This document shows positions 54,322-63,133 of a stretch of DNA of 64,000 bases, in pieces. This DNA comes from Amycolatopsis marina (GTDB taxonomy: Bacteria > Actinomycetota > Actinomycetes > Mycobacteriales > Pseudonocardiaceae), in the NCBI RefSeq assembly GCF_900111885.1, contig NZ_FOKG01000014.1, positions 1-64,000 on the forward strand. Reading direction: 5' to 3'. A model generated the notes under the pieces. That model searched no databases. It saw only the letters and a program-made list of their open reading frames with translations, and was not told where the DNA came from. The position numbers and the translations under genes were made by a program. Positions within the stretch are counted from its first letter, which is position 1, and the number at the start of each line of letters is the position of its first letter.

Positions 54322-55470
54322 ATGACAAACAACGACAGCTCAGGAGGGCGACCGCGGGGGCGAGACTTGGGATTGCGTTTCTCAGGAGTACCGGGCCCTT
54401 ACAACGCGATAACCGACGTTCCTGGCGTGGAAGTCGGTTACGAGACGCTTGTCTCCGAAGACGGTGCGCTTGTATCAGGCGAGGGTCCAGTACGGACCGG
54501 TGTCACCGCAATCCTGCCGTTGGGCCGCGACGGTGTCGGCCGATCCTGTCCGGCAGGCTGGTTCTCCCTGAATGGAAACGGCGAGCTAACGGGAACCGCA
54601 TGGGTCGACGAGGTAGGAGCGATCTCGCTTCCTATCGGTATCACCAACACCCATGCAGTAGGCGCCGTACACCGCGGAATCATCGAGTGGTCTGCCAAGC
54701 AGAACCCTGAGCTCAAGCGCCGCTGGCTCCTGCCGGTAGTGGGGGAGACCTGGGACGGATACCTCAACGACATCTACGGGCGGCACATTACCCCCGAACT
54801 GACCTGGTCGGCGCTCGACAACGCCTCGGGGGGATCAGTGCAAGAGGGGTCGGTCGGCGGCGGAACCGGCATGAACTGCTACGAGTTCAAGGGCGGGACC
54901 GGCACAAGTTCCCGGGTCGTGACTGTCGGTTCCCGTCAGTACACCATGGCGGTTCTCATGCAAGCCAACTTCGGTGCTCGTCGTGAACTGATGCTGACCG
55001 GACGCCCGCTGGGGAAATTGCTCGCAGACGACAATCCGATCGCGGACCCGTCGTGGCTAGCACCCGCAGGCGCAGGTTCGTGCATCACGATCGTGGCCAC
55101 CGACGCTCCGCTGCTCCCGGGGCAATGCAAGGCCCTGGCCAGGCGCGTGCCACTCGGCCTCGCGCGGACAGGCACGACCGGAAGCCACTTCTCGGGTGAC
55201 CTGTTCCTGGCGTTCTCCACGGCAAACGTCGGCATGTTGGACAGCTCTCTCGACACGGCCACGCAGGGCGACATTCGGAATCTGGAGTTCCTGTCGTGGG
55301 GTTCGATGGACGCGCTCTACGAGGCACTCGTGCAGGCGGTTGAAGAGTCAATCGCCAACGTCCTGGCGGCCAGCACCACGATGATCGGTCGAGATGGCCA
55401 CCGAAGTCCGGGATTCCCAACCGATCGGCTACCCGAACTGATGGAAAGCGCGTTCTCGGATCCGGCATGA
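54322..55470 (+). CDS. P1-family peptidase (DmpA-like aminopeptidase)
   Basis: 382 aa, ATG at 54322. ITDVPGVEVGYETL and PVRTGVTAILP are typical of the P1 N-terminus. GGGTGMNCYEFKGGTGTSSRVV holds the autoprocessing region, where the chain is cut before a Ser that becomes the N-terminal nucleophile of the beta chain. DmpA-like enzymes release N-terminal amino acids, often D-Ala or beta-amino residues. Its stop overlaps the APC permease start (ATGA), so uptake and cleavage of a peptide or amino acid derivative appear linked. Confidence 0.85.
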   Translation: MTNNDSSGGRPRGRDLGLRFSGVPGPYNAITDVPGVEVGYETLVSEDGALVSGEGPVRTGVTAILPLGRDGVGRSCPAGWFSLNGNGELTGTAWVDEVGAISLPIGITNTHAVGAVHRGIIEWSAKQNPELKRRWLLPVVGETWDGYLNDIYGRHITPELTWSALDNASGGSVQEGSVGGGTGMNCYEFKGGTGTSSRVVTVGSRQYTMAVLMQANFGARRELMLTGRPLGKLLADDNPIADPSWLAPAGAGSCITIVATDAPLLPGQCKALARRVPLGLARTGTTGSHFSGDLFLAFSTANVGMLDSSLDTATQGDIRNLEFLSWGSMDALYEALVQAVEESIANVLAASTTMIGRDGHRSPGFPTDRLPELMESAFSDPA

Positions 55471-56966
55471 CCGACCAGAATGATCCACATTGGAAGCGAG
55501 ATGCGATGAGTGCGAACACCAACTCACGGGACGCCGACCCAACAGTCGCCGATCCCAGGGCAGTTGCCGCAGGTTCGACCCTTTCCGGAAACCTGGGCAC
55601 CGGGGCCATCGTCTTCATGGTGATGGCCGCCGCTGCGCCGTTGACCGTCATCGGCGGCAACGTTCCGCTCGCCATCGGAATCGGAAACGGCGCGGGCGCT
55701 CCCGTGGCCTTCCTCATCGCCGCAGCGGTTCTCCTGCTGTTCTCGATCGGGTTCGTCGCAATGACTCCGCACGTGCGCGAGGCCGGCGCCTTCTTCTCCT
55801 ATGTGACCGAAGGCATCGGCAAGCGCGCTGGCATGGGAATCGCCTTCGTCGCGCTGATCGCCTACACCGCCATCCAGGTCGGTATCTACGGCTACCTCGG
55901 CTGGGCGGTCAATGACACGGTCCAGTTCTACGGTGGGCCGGACGTCCCGTGGCCGGTGTACGCGTTCGCCGCCCTGGTCATCGTTGCCGTCCTTGGGTAC
56001 CGCCACATCGAACTGAGCGCGAAGGTGCTCGGCGTGGCCCTCATCTGTGAGGTCGGCATCGTCGTCATCATGGACGCCTTGATCTTCGGCTCCGGCGGAG
56101 CTGAGGGCATCAACGTTGAGTCGTTCACCAGCTCGACGATCACTTCGGGATCAATCGGAGTGCCGATCCTGTTCGCGCTCACCGGGTTCATCGGCTTCGA
56201 GGCCACCGCTGTCTTCCGCGACGAGGCACGGGACCCCGCTCGAACGATCCCGCGGGCGACCTACATCGCGGTCGCGGTCATCGGATCGTTCTACGCGATC
56301 ACGTGCTGGGCGATGGTGCTCGGCTTCGGCGTTGACGACGTCGTCGGCGTCGCGGAGGCGACGCTTGCAGGGGAGAGCAACATGCTCCTCGGCCTGGCGG
56401 ACGAGTACCTCGGCCGGGTGGGCCGGGATGTCGTCAACATTCTGCTGCTGACCAGCCTCTTCGCTTGCGTGTTGTCATTCCACAACGTGATCGCCCGCTA
56501 CAAGTACGTCCTGGCTCGGAAGGGCTTGTTGCCTGAGTCGATCGGACGAGTGCACGCCCGTCACGACTCGCCGTCGATCTCGTCGCTGGTGCAGACGGTG
56601 ACTGCCGCGTTGATCCTCTGCCTCTTCGCTGTGCTCGACCTCGACCCGCTGGTCGGCGTCTTCGGCTCGATGGCAGGCGTGGCGACCATGGGCATGGTGC
56701 TGCTCATGCTGAGCACGTCGCTGGCGGTGATCTTCTTCTTCACCCGGCGCAGCGACCTGCGCGAGGGTCACCTCTGGTCCACGCGAGTCACGCCGGTACT
56801 GGCCTGCCTCGGGCTTCTCCTGAGCCTGTACCTGGTGGTCTCCAACTTCACGCTCGTGACGGGAGGAAGCGCCGGTGTGAGTACGTTCCTGGGGCTCATC
56901 CCGGTGGTTGGCTTCATCATCGGCTACGTTCGGGGACAGGGCGCGCACGTTGCCCGAAAGCCCTAG
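55467..56966 (+). CDS. APC-superfamily amino acid permease
   Basis: 499 aa with about twelve transmembrane helices. The conserved APC phrases TGAIVFMVMAAAAPLTVIGG, FFSYVTEGIGKRAG and FIGFEATAVFRDEARDPARTIPRATY are present. It transports an amino acid or amine in symport with protons. Coupled with the P1 peptidase gene by ATGA overlap. A second ATG at 55506 would give a shorter N-terminus. Confidence 0.88.
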   Translation: MTDQNDPHWKRDAMSANTNSRDADPTVADPRAVAAGSTLSGNLGTGAIVFMVMAAAAPLTVIGGNVPLAIGIGNGAGAPVAFLIAAAVLLLFSIGFVAMTPHVREAGAFFSYVTEGIGKRAGMGIAFVALIAYTAIQVGIYGYLGWAVNDTVQFYGGPDVPWPVYAFAALVIVAVLGYRHIELSAKVLGVALICEVGIVVIMDALIFGSGGAEGINVESFTSSTITSGSIGVPILFALTGFIGFEATAVFRDEARDPARTIPRATYIAVAVIGSFYAITCWAMVLGFGVDDVVGVAEATLAGESNMLLGLADEYLGRVGRDVVNILLLTSLFACVLSFHNVIARYKYVLARKGLLPESIGRVHARHDSPSISSLVQTVTAALILCLFAVLDLDPLVGVFGSMAGVATMGMVLLMLSTSLAVIFFFTRRSDLREGHLWSTRVTPVLACLGLLLSLYLVVSNFTLVTGGSAGVSTFLGLIPVVGFIIGYVRGQGAHVARKP

Positions 56967-57039
56967 CGCCGCCTCCTGAGCGGTCCTGCAACGCAACCTC
57001 AACGGGCGCCAGTGCGCCAGCCGTCCATCAGGGCAGCCT

Positions 57040-57640
57040 CGGCAACCTGGGACGCTACTCGCTCGAGGGTCCCGATCAAGGAGCCCAGTGGTCACGCGGA
57101 TGCGTCTGCCCTCCTCAGGGAGCAGCGCGAACGGTTCGCCCGGAGTGACGCCGATATCGAGGGAGGCTAGGCGCATCAGCGTCACCGCCTCGTCGAGGAC
57201 GGGAATCCAAACGTTCAGGCCGTCGGAGTCGAGTGTCTGGATCCCGAAGTCGGCCAGCACTTCGTAGAAGGCGCTTCGGCGGCGAGCGTATTCGACGCGC
57301 GCCGCGTCGACTGTCACGGCCGCCAGGCGGAGGTCTGGACCGTGGGACTTGGAGTAGCTCCGGATGTGTACCGTCATCGTGGGCTCGAAGACGCCGATGC
57401 CGAGATCCGGCGAGTTGCTGATTCCGTTGGCGTAGTCGTCCTCGACGACCAGGATGTCGCGACCCCGAACCACCTCAGCAAGTTCAACTCCTCAGGGATC
57501 AGGCCCTCCTCGTCCAGGCTCACTCCTTGCACGTCAACCCCGGCTGCCTCCAGTAGATCCAGAAGTGGGAGGAACGTCGGATGTTCGACGATGACTCGGT
57601 CGCCGAATCGGAGGTGGATGCCGTTTTGGCTGGTCGGAGG
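57040..57640 (-). pseudogene. Decayed PLP aminotransferase (MocR-like) remnant
   Basis: Two frames carry consecutive pieces. The first (about 57,640-57,490) reads RFGDRVIVEHPTFLPLLDLLEAAGV ... DEEGLIPEEL. The second (57,473 to about 57,050) has ILVVEDDYANG, SYSKSHGPDLRLAAV (with the PLP Lys) and GLNVWIPVLDE. The N-terminal DNA-binding domain and about half the catalytic domain are gone. It probably once regulated the peptidase-permease operon on its left. Confidence 0.7.
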
Positions 57641-57761
57641 GGTTTTCTTGTGCCCAGGGGTGATCTTGGATGGTCCGGGGGACTGCCGTGTGCGTGCCCC
57701 AGGTGGGGCGCTTGGGGGCAGCGGCCGGTGGCGTGTGGACTGTGTATTCCGGTGCTTTCGT

Positions 57762-57848
57762 TGCTGGCGCTCGACGTTGTGGTGTGGGTGGGTGGTGTCC
57801 CGCGTACCGGCGAAGAGGGGGACAACTGGGGCCAGTGGCTCGTCGTCA
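57762..57848 (+). repeat. About 85-bp repeat, copy 2 (partner at 51822-51905)
   Basis: It runs up to and just beyond the stop of the integrase remnant at 57846. The shared string pattern TTGCTGGCGCT ... GGTGGTGTCCCG ... GGCGAA ... GGGACAAC is in the same orientation as copy 1. Confidence 0.5.
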
Positions 57849-57990
57849 GGGGTGGGCGAGCCTGGTGGTGGGGGTGTGCCAGCGGTGTTCGAGGGCGGTG
57901 AGGAGTCGGTGTTCGACTTCGGGGGCGACGTGGCTGTAGGTCTCGACGATGCGGTTGTCGAGGTGGTGCCCGAGTGGGCGGGTTTGGGCG
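57846..57990 (-). pseudogene. C-terminal remnant of a tyrosine integrase
   Basis: About 45 residues survive: RPLGHHLDNRIVETYSHV contains the final His and the nucleophile Tyr, and APEVEHRLLTALEHRW is the usual tail of Streptomyces-type integrases. No start or core domain precedes it. It marks an old integrated element. Confidence 0.7.
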
Positions 57991-58364
57991 ATTTCGGGGA
58001 TCTGGTCGGCGCGAGTAGCGGCACGAGGGACCGCACGTGTCCCCGCATGACGTCTCAACCAGGACTCCCGCACAGCGAGAAGTCCGCCCGCCTCGGCGGG
58101 GGTGAGAGAAGCTGCGGGAACGACGGCCGTGCCTCGCCGCCAGCGCCGACACGGCGGTCCCTCAATGCCGAGTCAGAGTCAGGGATCGGCAGTGACGTCC
58201 CTGCGCAGCCTGAACAACCTCCCTGAACCGGTTGGCTGGATTCTGGTTGTGCGGCGGGTCGGCCGCTGGTCCGCGGGTGACATACAGCTATCCGTCACGC
58301 ATACGCCGGGGTCGGCCGCCGCCTTAGCACGGTCTTGCCACAGCCTCTTGCCACGCCTATGCTC
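57991..58364. other. Gene-free stretch before the hydrolase operon
   Basis: No gene is supported. Plus-strand frames that cross it run into the hydrolase gene but carry no conserved sequence before about 58,420. Confidence 0.45.
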
Positions 58365-58395
58365 AAGGAACCTTAGTAAGTTCCTTTACAAGGAA
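58365..58395. promoter_or_regulatory. Nested palindromes upstream of the hydrolase-MarR operon
   Basis: AAGGAAC-8 bp-GTTCCTT (58365-58386) overlaps TTCCTT-TAC-AAGGAA (58381-58395). Both are perfect inverted repeats sharing the half-site AAGGAA. Such sites suit a MarR dimer, and the operon encodes one. Confidence 0.65.
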
Positions 58396-58422
58396 GCTGA
58401 AGTAGATTGCCGCCCCGGCAGC

Positions 58423-59223
58423 GTGGAGGACGTGTTGTTCGTACTCGACCAAGGCAGTGGTCCGGCTGTCGTCTTGCTCCCCATACTGGGTAGCGATCAT
58501 CGGATGTATGCGGCACAGGTGGAGGGGTTACGGGACGAGTTCCGCTGCCTCGCCGTCGATCTACGTGGCTGCGGTGAGTCACCCACCCTCGACGGTGTCC
58601 CGGAAGGTGATGTCCTGCGAACGCAGGCCCAGGACATCGTCGACGCCCTGGACGAGCGAGGGATCGAGTCGGCGCACGTGGTGGGCATCTCCTACGGCGG
58701 GGTCGTGGCGGAGACGCTCTTGCTGGACCACGGGGAACGTGTCGCGTCTGCGGTGATCTGCGACAGCTTTTGCGATACGCGGCCGCGGGGCGTGCCCGAG
58801 CGCCTGTTGATGGCAGGCGCGAAGGTGCAGCCGCTCCTCTTCCGGCTGCCGAAGCGCTGGCTGGTCGCGCTCGAGCGGCGTCTCTACCGGCGGTGGCCAG
58901 AGGCTGGGCGGGCAGTGGCAGATACTCTGGTGAACTCCCGGCGCGACGATCTCGTGAAGCAACGTCGGGCCGTGAACGCGATCCGGTTGGAAGACCGTCT
59001 ACGGCACTGCGTCACGCCTACGCTGTGCCTTGCCGGTGCCGCGATGCCGACGGGGGTGACGATGATGCGCAGGGTCCACGAAGCGTTGCCGGTATCGGAG
59101 TTCATGCTTATCGAGGACTCCGTTGACCCGTCGAATCTGTGTCAGCCCGAACTCTTCACGAAGACGGTCGCCGAGTGGGTCCGGCAGCACGATTCCAGCT
59201 CGAGAGGCGATCTCCCCCGATGA
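58423..59223 (+). CDS. Alpha/beta-hydrolase
   Basis: 266 aa from a GTG at 58423. AVVLLPILGSDHRMYAAQ opens the fold. DLRGCGESPT follows, and the nucleophile elbow is GISYGGV (Ser). The catalytic Asp and His are less certain; the C-terminus has MLIEDSVDPSNLCQPELF, without the usual His after it. It might be an esterase or a lactone hydrolase, or it may be inactive. The stop overlaps the MarR start (ATGA). Confidence 0.8.
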   Translation: MEDVLFVLDQGSGPAVVLLPILGSDHRMYAAQVEGLRDEFRCLAVDLRGCGESPTLDGVPEGDVLRTQAQDIVDALDERGIESAHVVGISYGGVVAETLLLDHGERVASAVICDSFCDTRPRGVPERLLMAGAKVQPLLFRLPKRWLVALERRLYRRWPEAGRAVADTLVNSRRDDLVKQRRAVNAIRLEDRLRHCVTPTLCLAGAAMPTGVTMMRRVHEALPVSEFMLIEDSVDPSNLCQPELFTKTVAEWVRQHDSSSRGDLPR

Positions 59224-59690
59224 CCGAATCACCGGCGAACGCGGGGCCGGCTTCCCTGCCCCAGCTGATCAGCCAGATGCTGGACTGGGTGGTGGCCGGG
59301 CTGGACGACCACCTGAGCAGTCGTGGCTTCCACGACCTCAGGCCGACTCATGTCATCAATGTGTTGCGCCACATCGAGTGCGACGGAATCAGGCCGACAG
59401 TCCTCGCGCACCGGGCCGGGATGACGCCGCAGGGAATCAGCGAACTGGTCACACATCTGGAACATGCGGGCTATGTCCGGCGGATCCCCGATCCGTCCGA
59501 CGGACGGGCGCGCATCGTGGTCTTCGCCGAACGGGGCGAGGCAGCGGCAGAGGCCGCCGCGCAGTACTTCGCCGAACTCGAGGACCGCAGTGCCCGCGTG
59601 GTGGGTGCCGAGCGGTTCGACGACGTCAAGACCGCACTGGGGCAGCTTCTGCGGTCGGGACACCCCTGTTCGGCGGGACCGTCGGCATGA
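59220..59690 (+). CDS. MarR-family transcriptional regulator
   Basis: 156 aa. The winged helix reads GIRPTVLAHRAGMTPQGISELVTHLEHAGYVRRIPDPSDGRARIV, the MarR signature with the wing Asp-Arg. It is coupled to the hydrolase gene. Nested palindromes before the operon suggest it represses both genes until a ligand, maybe the hydrolase substrate, binds. Confidence 0.87.
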   Translation: MTESPANAGPASLPQLISQMLDWVVAGLDDHLSSRGFHDLRPTHVINVLRHIECDGIRPTVLAHRAGMTPQGISELVTHLEHAGYVRRIPDPSDGRARIVVFAERGEAAAEAAAQYFAELEDRSARVVGAERFDDVKTALGQLLRSGHPCSAGPSA

Positions 59691-59915
59691 GGCGGGGCGC
59701 GGCCCCGCCCCGTAGACATCAGTGCACTCCCGCAGATCCGCGCCGCCCAACGTCAACACCACCACCACCACCTCCGTCGGCACGCTGGGACATACTCATG
59801 GCCCGACTTCCGGCCCACGGCGCTGATGTTCGAGGGCCGTCGTAGGGTCTCGCAGACCGCTCTGTAAGGAAGCGCCGGCGAGGTCGTCGATGGGACCTGT
59901 TCGGCGAACGCGGAG

Positions 59916-60060
59916 GTGATCGTGAGGGAAGATCTGGGCAGGGCCGACATCGGCAAGGCGCATCACCACTGCATGGTGATCGATGCCAAGGGCAACAGGC
60001 CGTTATCCCGTCGAGCGGTCAACGACGAGACGGTTTTGCTCGAGTTGATTCGCGACGTCA
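59916..60060 (+). pseudogene. IS110-family transposase N-terminal fragment
   Basis: GRADIGKAHHHCMVIDAKGNRPLSRR and NDETVLLELI match the start of IS110 DEDD transposases, with the first catalytic Asp. The match stops after about 45 residues, so only a stub remains. It ends against the MmgE/PrpD gene. Confidence 0.7.
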
Positions 60061-60106
60061 CCAAGACTTGGGACGCGACGACACTGGGACCTCAGGGACC
60101 GTCACC

Positions 60107-61513
60107 TCATAACACCTCGCCCCCACCCGCCGCAGGTGCAGCGCTGCAAGCTTCGGCGAACTCCAGGGCGCTGTGGTCCGATCCGAGATCGCGAACCACA
60201 TCGCGTACCCGCTGGATCAACTGTTCGTCACCGACCGCGCGCATGTTGGCGGTGAATTTGTCCTGAATCTCCTGATGGCTCAGTGGCCGCTCGGGGTGGC
60301 CACGGTTCACCGGTTCGCGCCTGTTGAGACGGCGGCCGTCTCGTAGAGTGATCTCGACTGCGGCGGAATAGGCTTGAGGGAACCGGCTGTCCGGGTCGTC
60401 GGCGACATCCACGCGGTCTGCGAGCTTGTGGATCGCGGGGTCGTCGAGTGAGTCGTCGGTGAACTCGGCGAGGGTGAGTTTGCCTCGCGACAGGCAGGCG
60501 CCGACGACATAGGGGACGCTGAACTTGGCGTCGTAGAGGTCGTGTGGTCGCCGTTTACGCTCGAGTGGCTCACACACGGCGGCGGCGGCGGTGGGGTGGA
60601 TGAGGCAGCGGATGTGTTCAACGTCCTCCGCGGCGAAGCCTGCTGCTGACCGCAACGCGAGAACCGCGTCCGCGAATCCGTGCGTGAAGTGGCAGCTGGG
60701 GTAGGGCTTGACGGCCGTCGCGAGGAGTTCCCAGTGGTCACCGAGGCCCGCGGTGATCGCTTCGGCATCCCAGTCCTTGCCGGCGAGGTGCGTGGCGTAG
60801 AGGCCGTAGCGGCCCTCGTACACCCGCCGCGGCCCGGGCCAACCCGCGCCGGCAAAGGCCGCGGCGGTGAGAGCCGACGAGCTCGCCCAGCCCGGGTGCA
60901 GCCTTTTGGTCCAAGCTCCGTCATCGAGGAACTCCAGGATCCCGGAGGCCATCGACCCGACGACCTGCTGTGCGCCGGCGATGCCTTGCGCGTCCAGGCC
61001 GGCAAGTTTGCCGGCGGTGACAGCGGCGCCGAAGGCACCCGCAAGCCCCGTGGGATGAAAGCCGACTTCGTGGAAGCCGCCATGTGCGGCGAGGCCGATT
61101 CGCGCGCTCACCTCGACACCCAGGACATAGCCCACAAGCATCTCCCGGGTGGTTCGGTCGTTCATGATCGCGGAGGCGATCGCCGAGGGCAAGGCGGACG
61201 CCGAGACGTGCACGATCGAACCGATGTGAGTGTCGTCGAAGTCGTGCCCGTGAATGAGGATTCCGTTGAGCATCGCGGCATCACGCGGTGACAGGCGATC
61301 GGGTAGTGCGAGCACCGGCTGTGTGCCGTCTCCGAGTAATCCGAGCGCGCGACGTGCCCGTTCCGCGAACGGTTCGTTCGCTGCGCAGAACGCGACCCCT
61401 ACCGAGTCCAGAACGAGATGCTGTGCGTGCTCGACGACGTCGACGGGAAGGTCCTCGAACCGGAGTTGCGCGGCGAACTCGCCAATGTGTTCGGCCACGG
61501 TGGGCTGTTGCAT
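60107..61513 (-). CDS. MmgE/PrpD-family protein
   Basis: 468 aa, start ATG at 61513. Family phrases include LDSVGVAFCA, LIHGHDFDDTHIGSIVHVSAS, VGVEVSARIGLAAHGGFHEVGFHPTG and KPYPSCHFTHGFADA. These enzymes include 2-methylcitrate dehydratase and cis-aconitate decarboxylase, and related enzymes of unknown substrate. It lies downstream of an FCD-GntR gene on the same strand and near MaoC and CoA-transferase genes. That suggests breakdown of a branched dicarboxylic acid via a CoA ester. Confidence 0.87.
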   Translation of the reverse strand: MQQPTVAEHIGEFAAQLRFEDLPVDVVEHAQHLVLDSVGVAFCAANEPFAERARRALGLLGDGTQPVLALPDRLSPRDAAMLNGILIHGHDFDDTHIGSIVHVSASALPSAIASAIMNDRTTREMLVGYVLGVEVSARIGLAAHGGFHEVGFHPTGLAGAFGAAVTAGKLAGLDAQGIAGAQQVVGSMASGILEFLDDGAWTKRLHPGWASSSALTAAAFAGAGWPGPRRVYEGRYGLYATHLAGKDWDAEAITAGLGDHWELLATAVKPYPSCHFTHGFADAVLALRSAAGFAAEDVEHIRCLIHPTAAAAVCEPLERKRRPHDLYDAKFSVPYVVGACLSRGKLTLAEFTDDSLDDPAIHKLADRVDVADDPDSRFPQAYSAAVEITLRDGRRLNRREPVNRGHPERPLSHQEIQDKFTANMRAVGDEQLIQRVRDVVRDLGSDHSALEFAEACSAAPAAGGGEVL

Positions 61514-61582
61514 GGATGAGTCCTTACATGAGTCGCGTGTCGGCCGACCCGGCCCACCAGTAGTCTGCATTATCGCTCGGAC

Positions 61583-61606
61583 CGCCGCAATATAAACATC
61601 AGACAA
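61583..61606 (-). promoter_or_regulatory. Candidate GntR operator, copy 1
   Basis: On the minus strand it reads TTGTCTGATG, then TATTGCGGCGG. The same combination TGTCTGA-GT-ATTGC-GC is at 62452-62470, in the promoter of the MaoC and GntR genes. It sits between the GntR stop and the MmgE/PrpD start. Confidence 0.45.
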
Positions 61607-62359
61607 TTAGTGGACCTGCGCTCGGTCGCCGTCGTCCATCTGCTCGTACAGCGGGCGAAGGCTGTGCAGGTGGTCGCGCGTCAACTGCTCCGCTCGGCTG
61701 ACGTCGCCGTCGGCGACAGCCTGGTAGATGTCGATGTGATCGGTGTCGACGCGATCCCAGACCTCCCTCGCGATCCGCTCTCGATGCAGTCGTGTTCGCA
61801 ACACCTGGTTGACCGGCTGGCACATCAGTCGCAGAAGGGGATTGCCGGTGGCTGCCACCAGTGTGGTGTGAAAGTCCCAATGCACTTCGAAACCGCGGGC
61901 CGGAGCCAGTGCCGAGGTGCTCTCGATGGTCGACCGCAACGCCTCGAGCGTCGCGGTGTCAGCCCGCTCGGCGGCGAGCCGCGCCGCCGACGGTTCCAGG
62001 ATCAAGCGCGCTTCGAGTAGATTGGCCACCGTCATGTCGTGGGCGTTGAGCAGCAGACCCAGTGTGCCGCCCAGATTCTCCGCCACGGTGCCCGCGTCGG
62101 GGCTTGACACGAAGCTGCCACCGGTCACGCCCCGCGTGGTGTCGATCAGGTGCTGGCTGGCGAGCAGCCGTAGCGCCTCCCGGACAGTGCTACGGCTGAC
62201 GCCGAACAGCCGGGCGAGGTCCGCCTCGCTGGGCAATCGGGTGCCAGAGACCAGTTCACCGGTCAGAATCTGCTCTTTGAGCTGGTCGGCTACCTGTCGG
62301 TAGGCCGCCTGCACCCGGCGAACACGCAGCCCTGCGTAGGCGCCGGCCTTCTCGCTCAT
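61607..62359 (-). CDS. GntR-family regulator, FCD (FadR) subfamily
   Basis: 250 aa, ATG at 62359. The winged helix (about residues 20-85) includes LKEQILTGELVSGTRLPSEADLARLFGVSRSTVREALRLL. The FCD domain (about 110-240) has LEARLILEPSAARLAA, DFHTTLVAATGNPL and DHIDIYQAVADGD, with metal-binding His residues. It presumably controls the flanking MmgE/PrpD gene and divergent MaoC-CoA transferase genes in answer to a carboxylic acid. Confidence 0.88.
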   Translation of the reverse strand: MSEKAGAYAGLRVRRVQAAYRQVADQLKEQILTGELVSGTRLPSEADLARLFGVSRSTVREALRLLASQHLIDTTRGVTGGSFVSSPDAGTVAENLGGTLGLLLNAHDMTVANLLEARLILEPSAARLAAERADTATLEALRSTIESTSALAPARGFEVHWDFHTTLVAATGNPLLRLMCQPVNQVLRTRLHRERIAREVWDRVDTDHIDIYQAVADGDVSRAEQLTRDHLHSLRPLYEQMDDGDRAQVH

Positions 62360-62451
62360 CCTTGATTCCCCTGTTCGTTCAGTTCTGCGTGGATCGTGCC
62401 GACAAGCGTATGACATCAAGTCTGCCGTGTCCGCCCGCTTCGATATTTAAA

Positions 62452-62485
62452 TGTCTGAGGTATTGCCGCAAGGGGTTGTCAGATG
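62452..62485 (+). promoter_or_regulatory. Candidate GntR operator, copy 2
   Basis: TGTCTGAGGTATTGCCGC matches copy 1, and TTGTCAGATGC follows as a related half-site. It lies in the divergent promoter between the GntR and MaoC genes. Confidence 0.45.
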
Positions 62486-62590
62486 CATACTTCTCGGCAA
62501 CCCGCATGCCGGAGGCGGCCCATCGCCAGTCCCCGAGGCATGCCCCGTCGATCACGAGAACGGCGGATAGCCGTACAGAGGAGGTACCCC

Positions 62591-63133
62591 GTGGCCGTGC
62601 ACGATGGCTGGCAAGGGCGCTACTACGAGGATTTCGTCGTGGGTGATGTCTACCGCCACCCGTTGGGCCGCACGATCAGCGAAGCCGACAACACGTGGTT
62701 CACCTTGCTGACGATGAACACGCACCCGGCTCACTTCGATGCCCATTACGCGAAGAACACACCGTTCGGCAAGATCCTGGTGAACTCCGGCCTCACGATC
62801 GCGATGCTGATCGGCCAGAGCGTCACCGACATCAGTCAGAAGGCCGTCGCCAACCTCGAACTCACGAATGTGCGGCTCACTCACCCGGTGTTTGTGGGCG
62901 ACACTCTCTATGCCGAGTCGATCTGCACCGGCCGTCGGGAGTCGTCATCCAGGCCCTACGCAGGCCTGGTCAACGTGCACACCCGCGCGCTGAATGGTGA
63001 CGGTGACGAGTGCCTTTCGTTCGACCGCACGGTTCTGGTGTACAAGCACTCGCAGGCCGAGGCGATCAACTCGTTCCCCGAGGCGAAGAACGGGCCGCTG
63101 ACACTATCCGGAACGACGGAGGGGACGGCATGA
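62591..63133 (+). CDS. MaoC-family hydratase
   Basis: 180 aa. The hot-dog fold holds YYEDFVVGDVYRHPLGRTISEADNTWFTLLTMNTHPAHFDAHYA with the catalytic Asp/His region. The GTG at 62591 has GGAGG seven bases upstream. MaoC proteins hydrate enoyl-CoA or dehydrate beta-hydroxyacyl-CoA, and the mesaconyl-CoA hydratase group is close in pattern. Its stop overlaps the CoA-transferase start (ATGA). Confidence 0.87.
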   Translation: MAVHDGWQGRYYEDFVVGDVYRHPLGRTISEADNTWFTLLTMNTHPAHFDAHYAKNTPFGKILVNSGLTIAMLIGQSVTDISQKAVANLELTNVRLTHPVFVGDTLYAESICTGRRESSSRPYAGLVNVHTRALNGDGDECLSFDRTVLVYKHSQAEAINSFPEAKNGPLTLSGTTEGTA

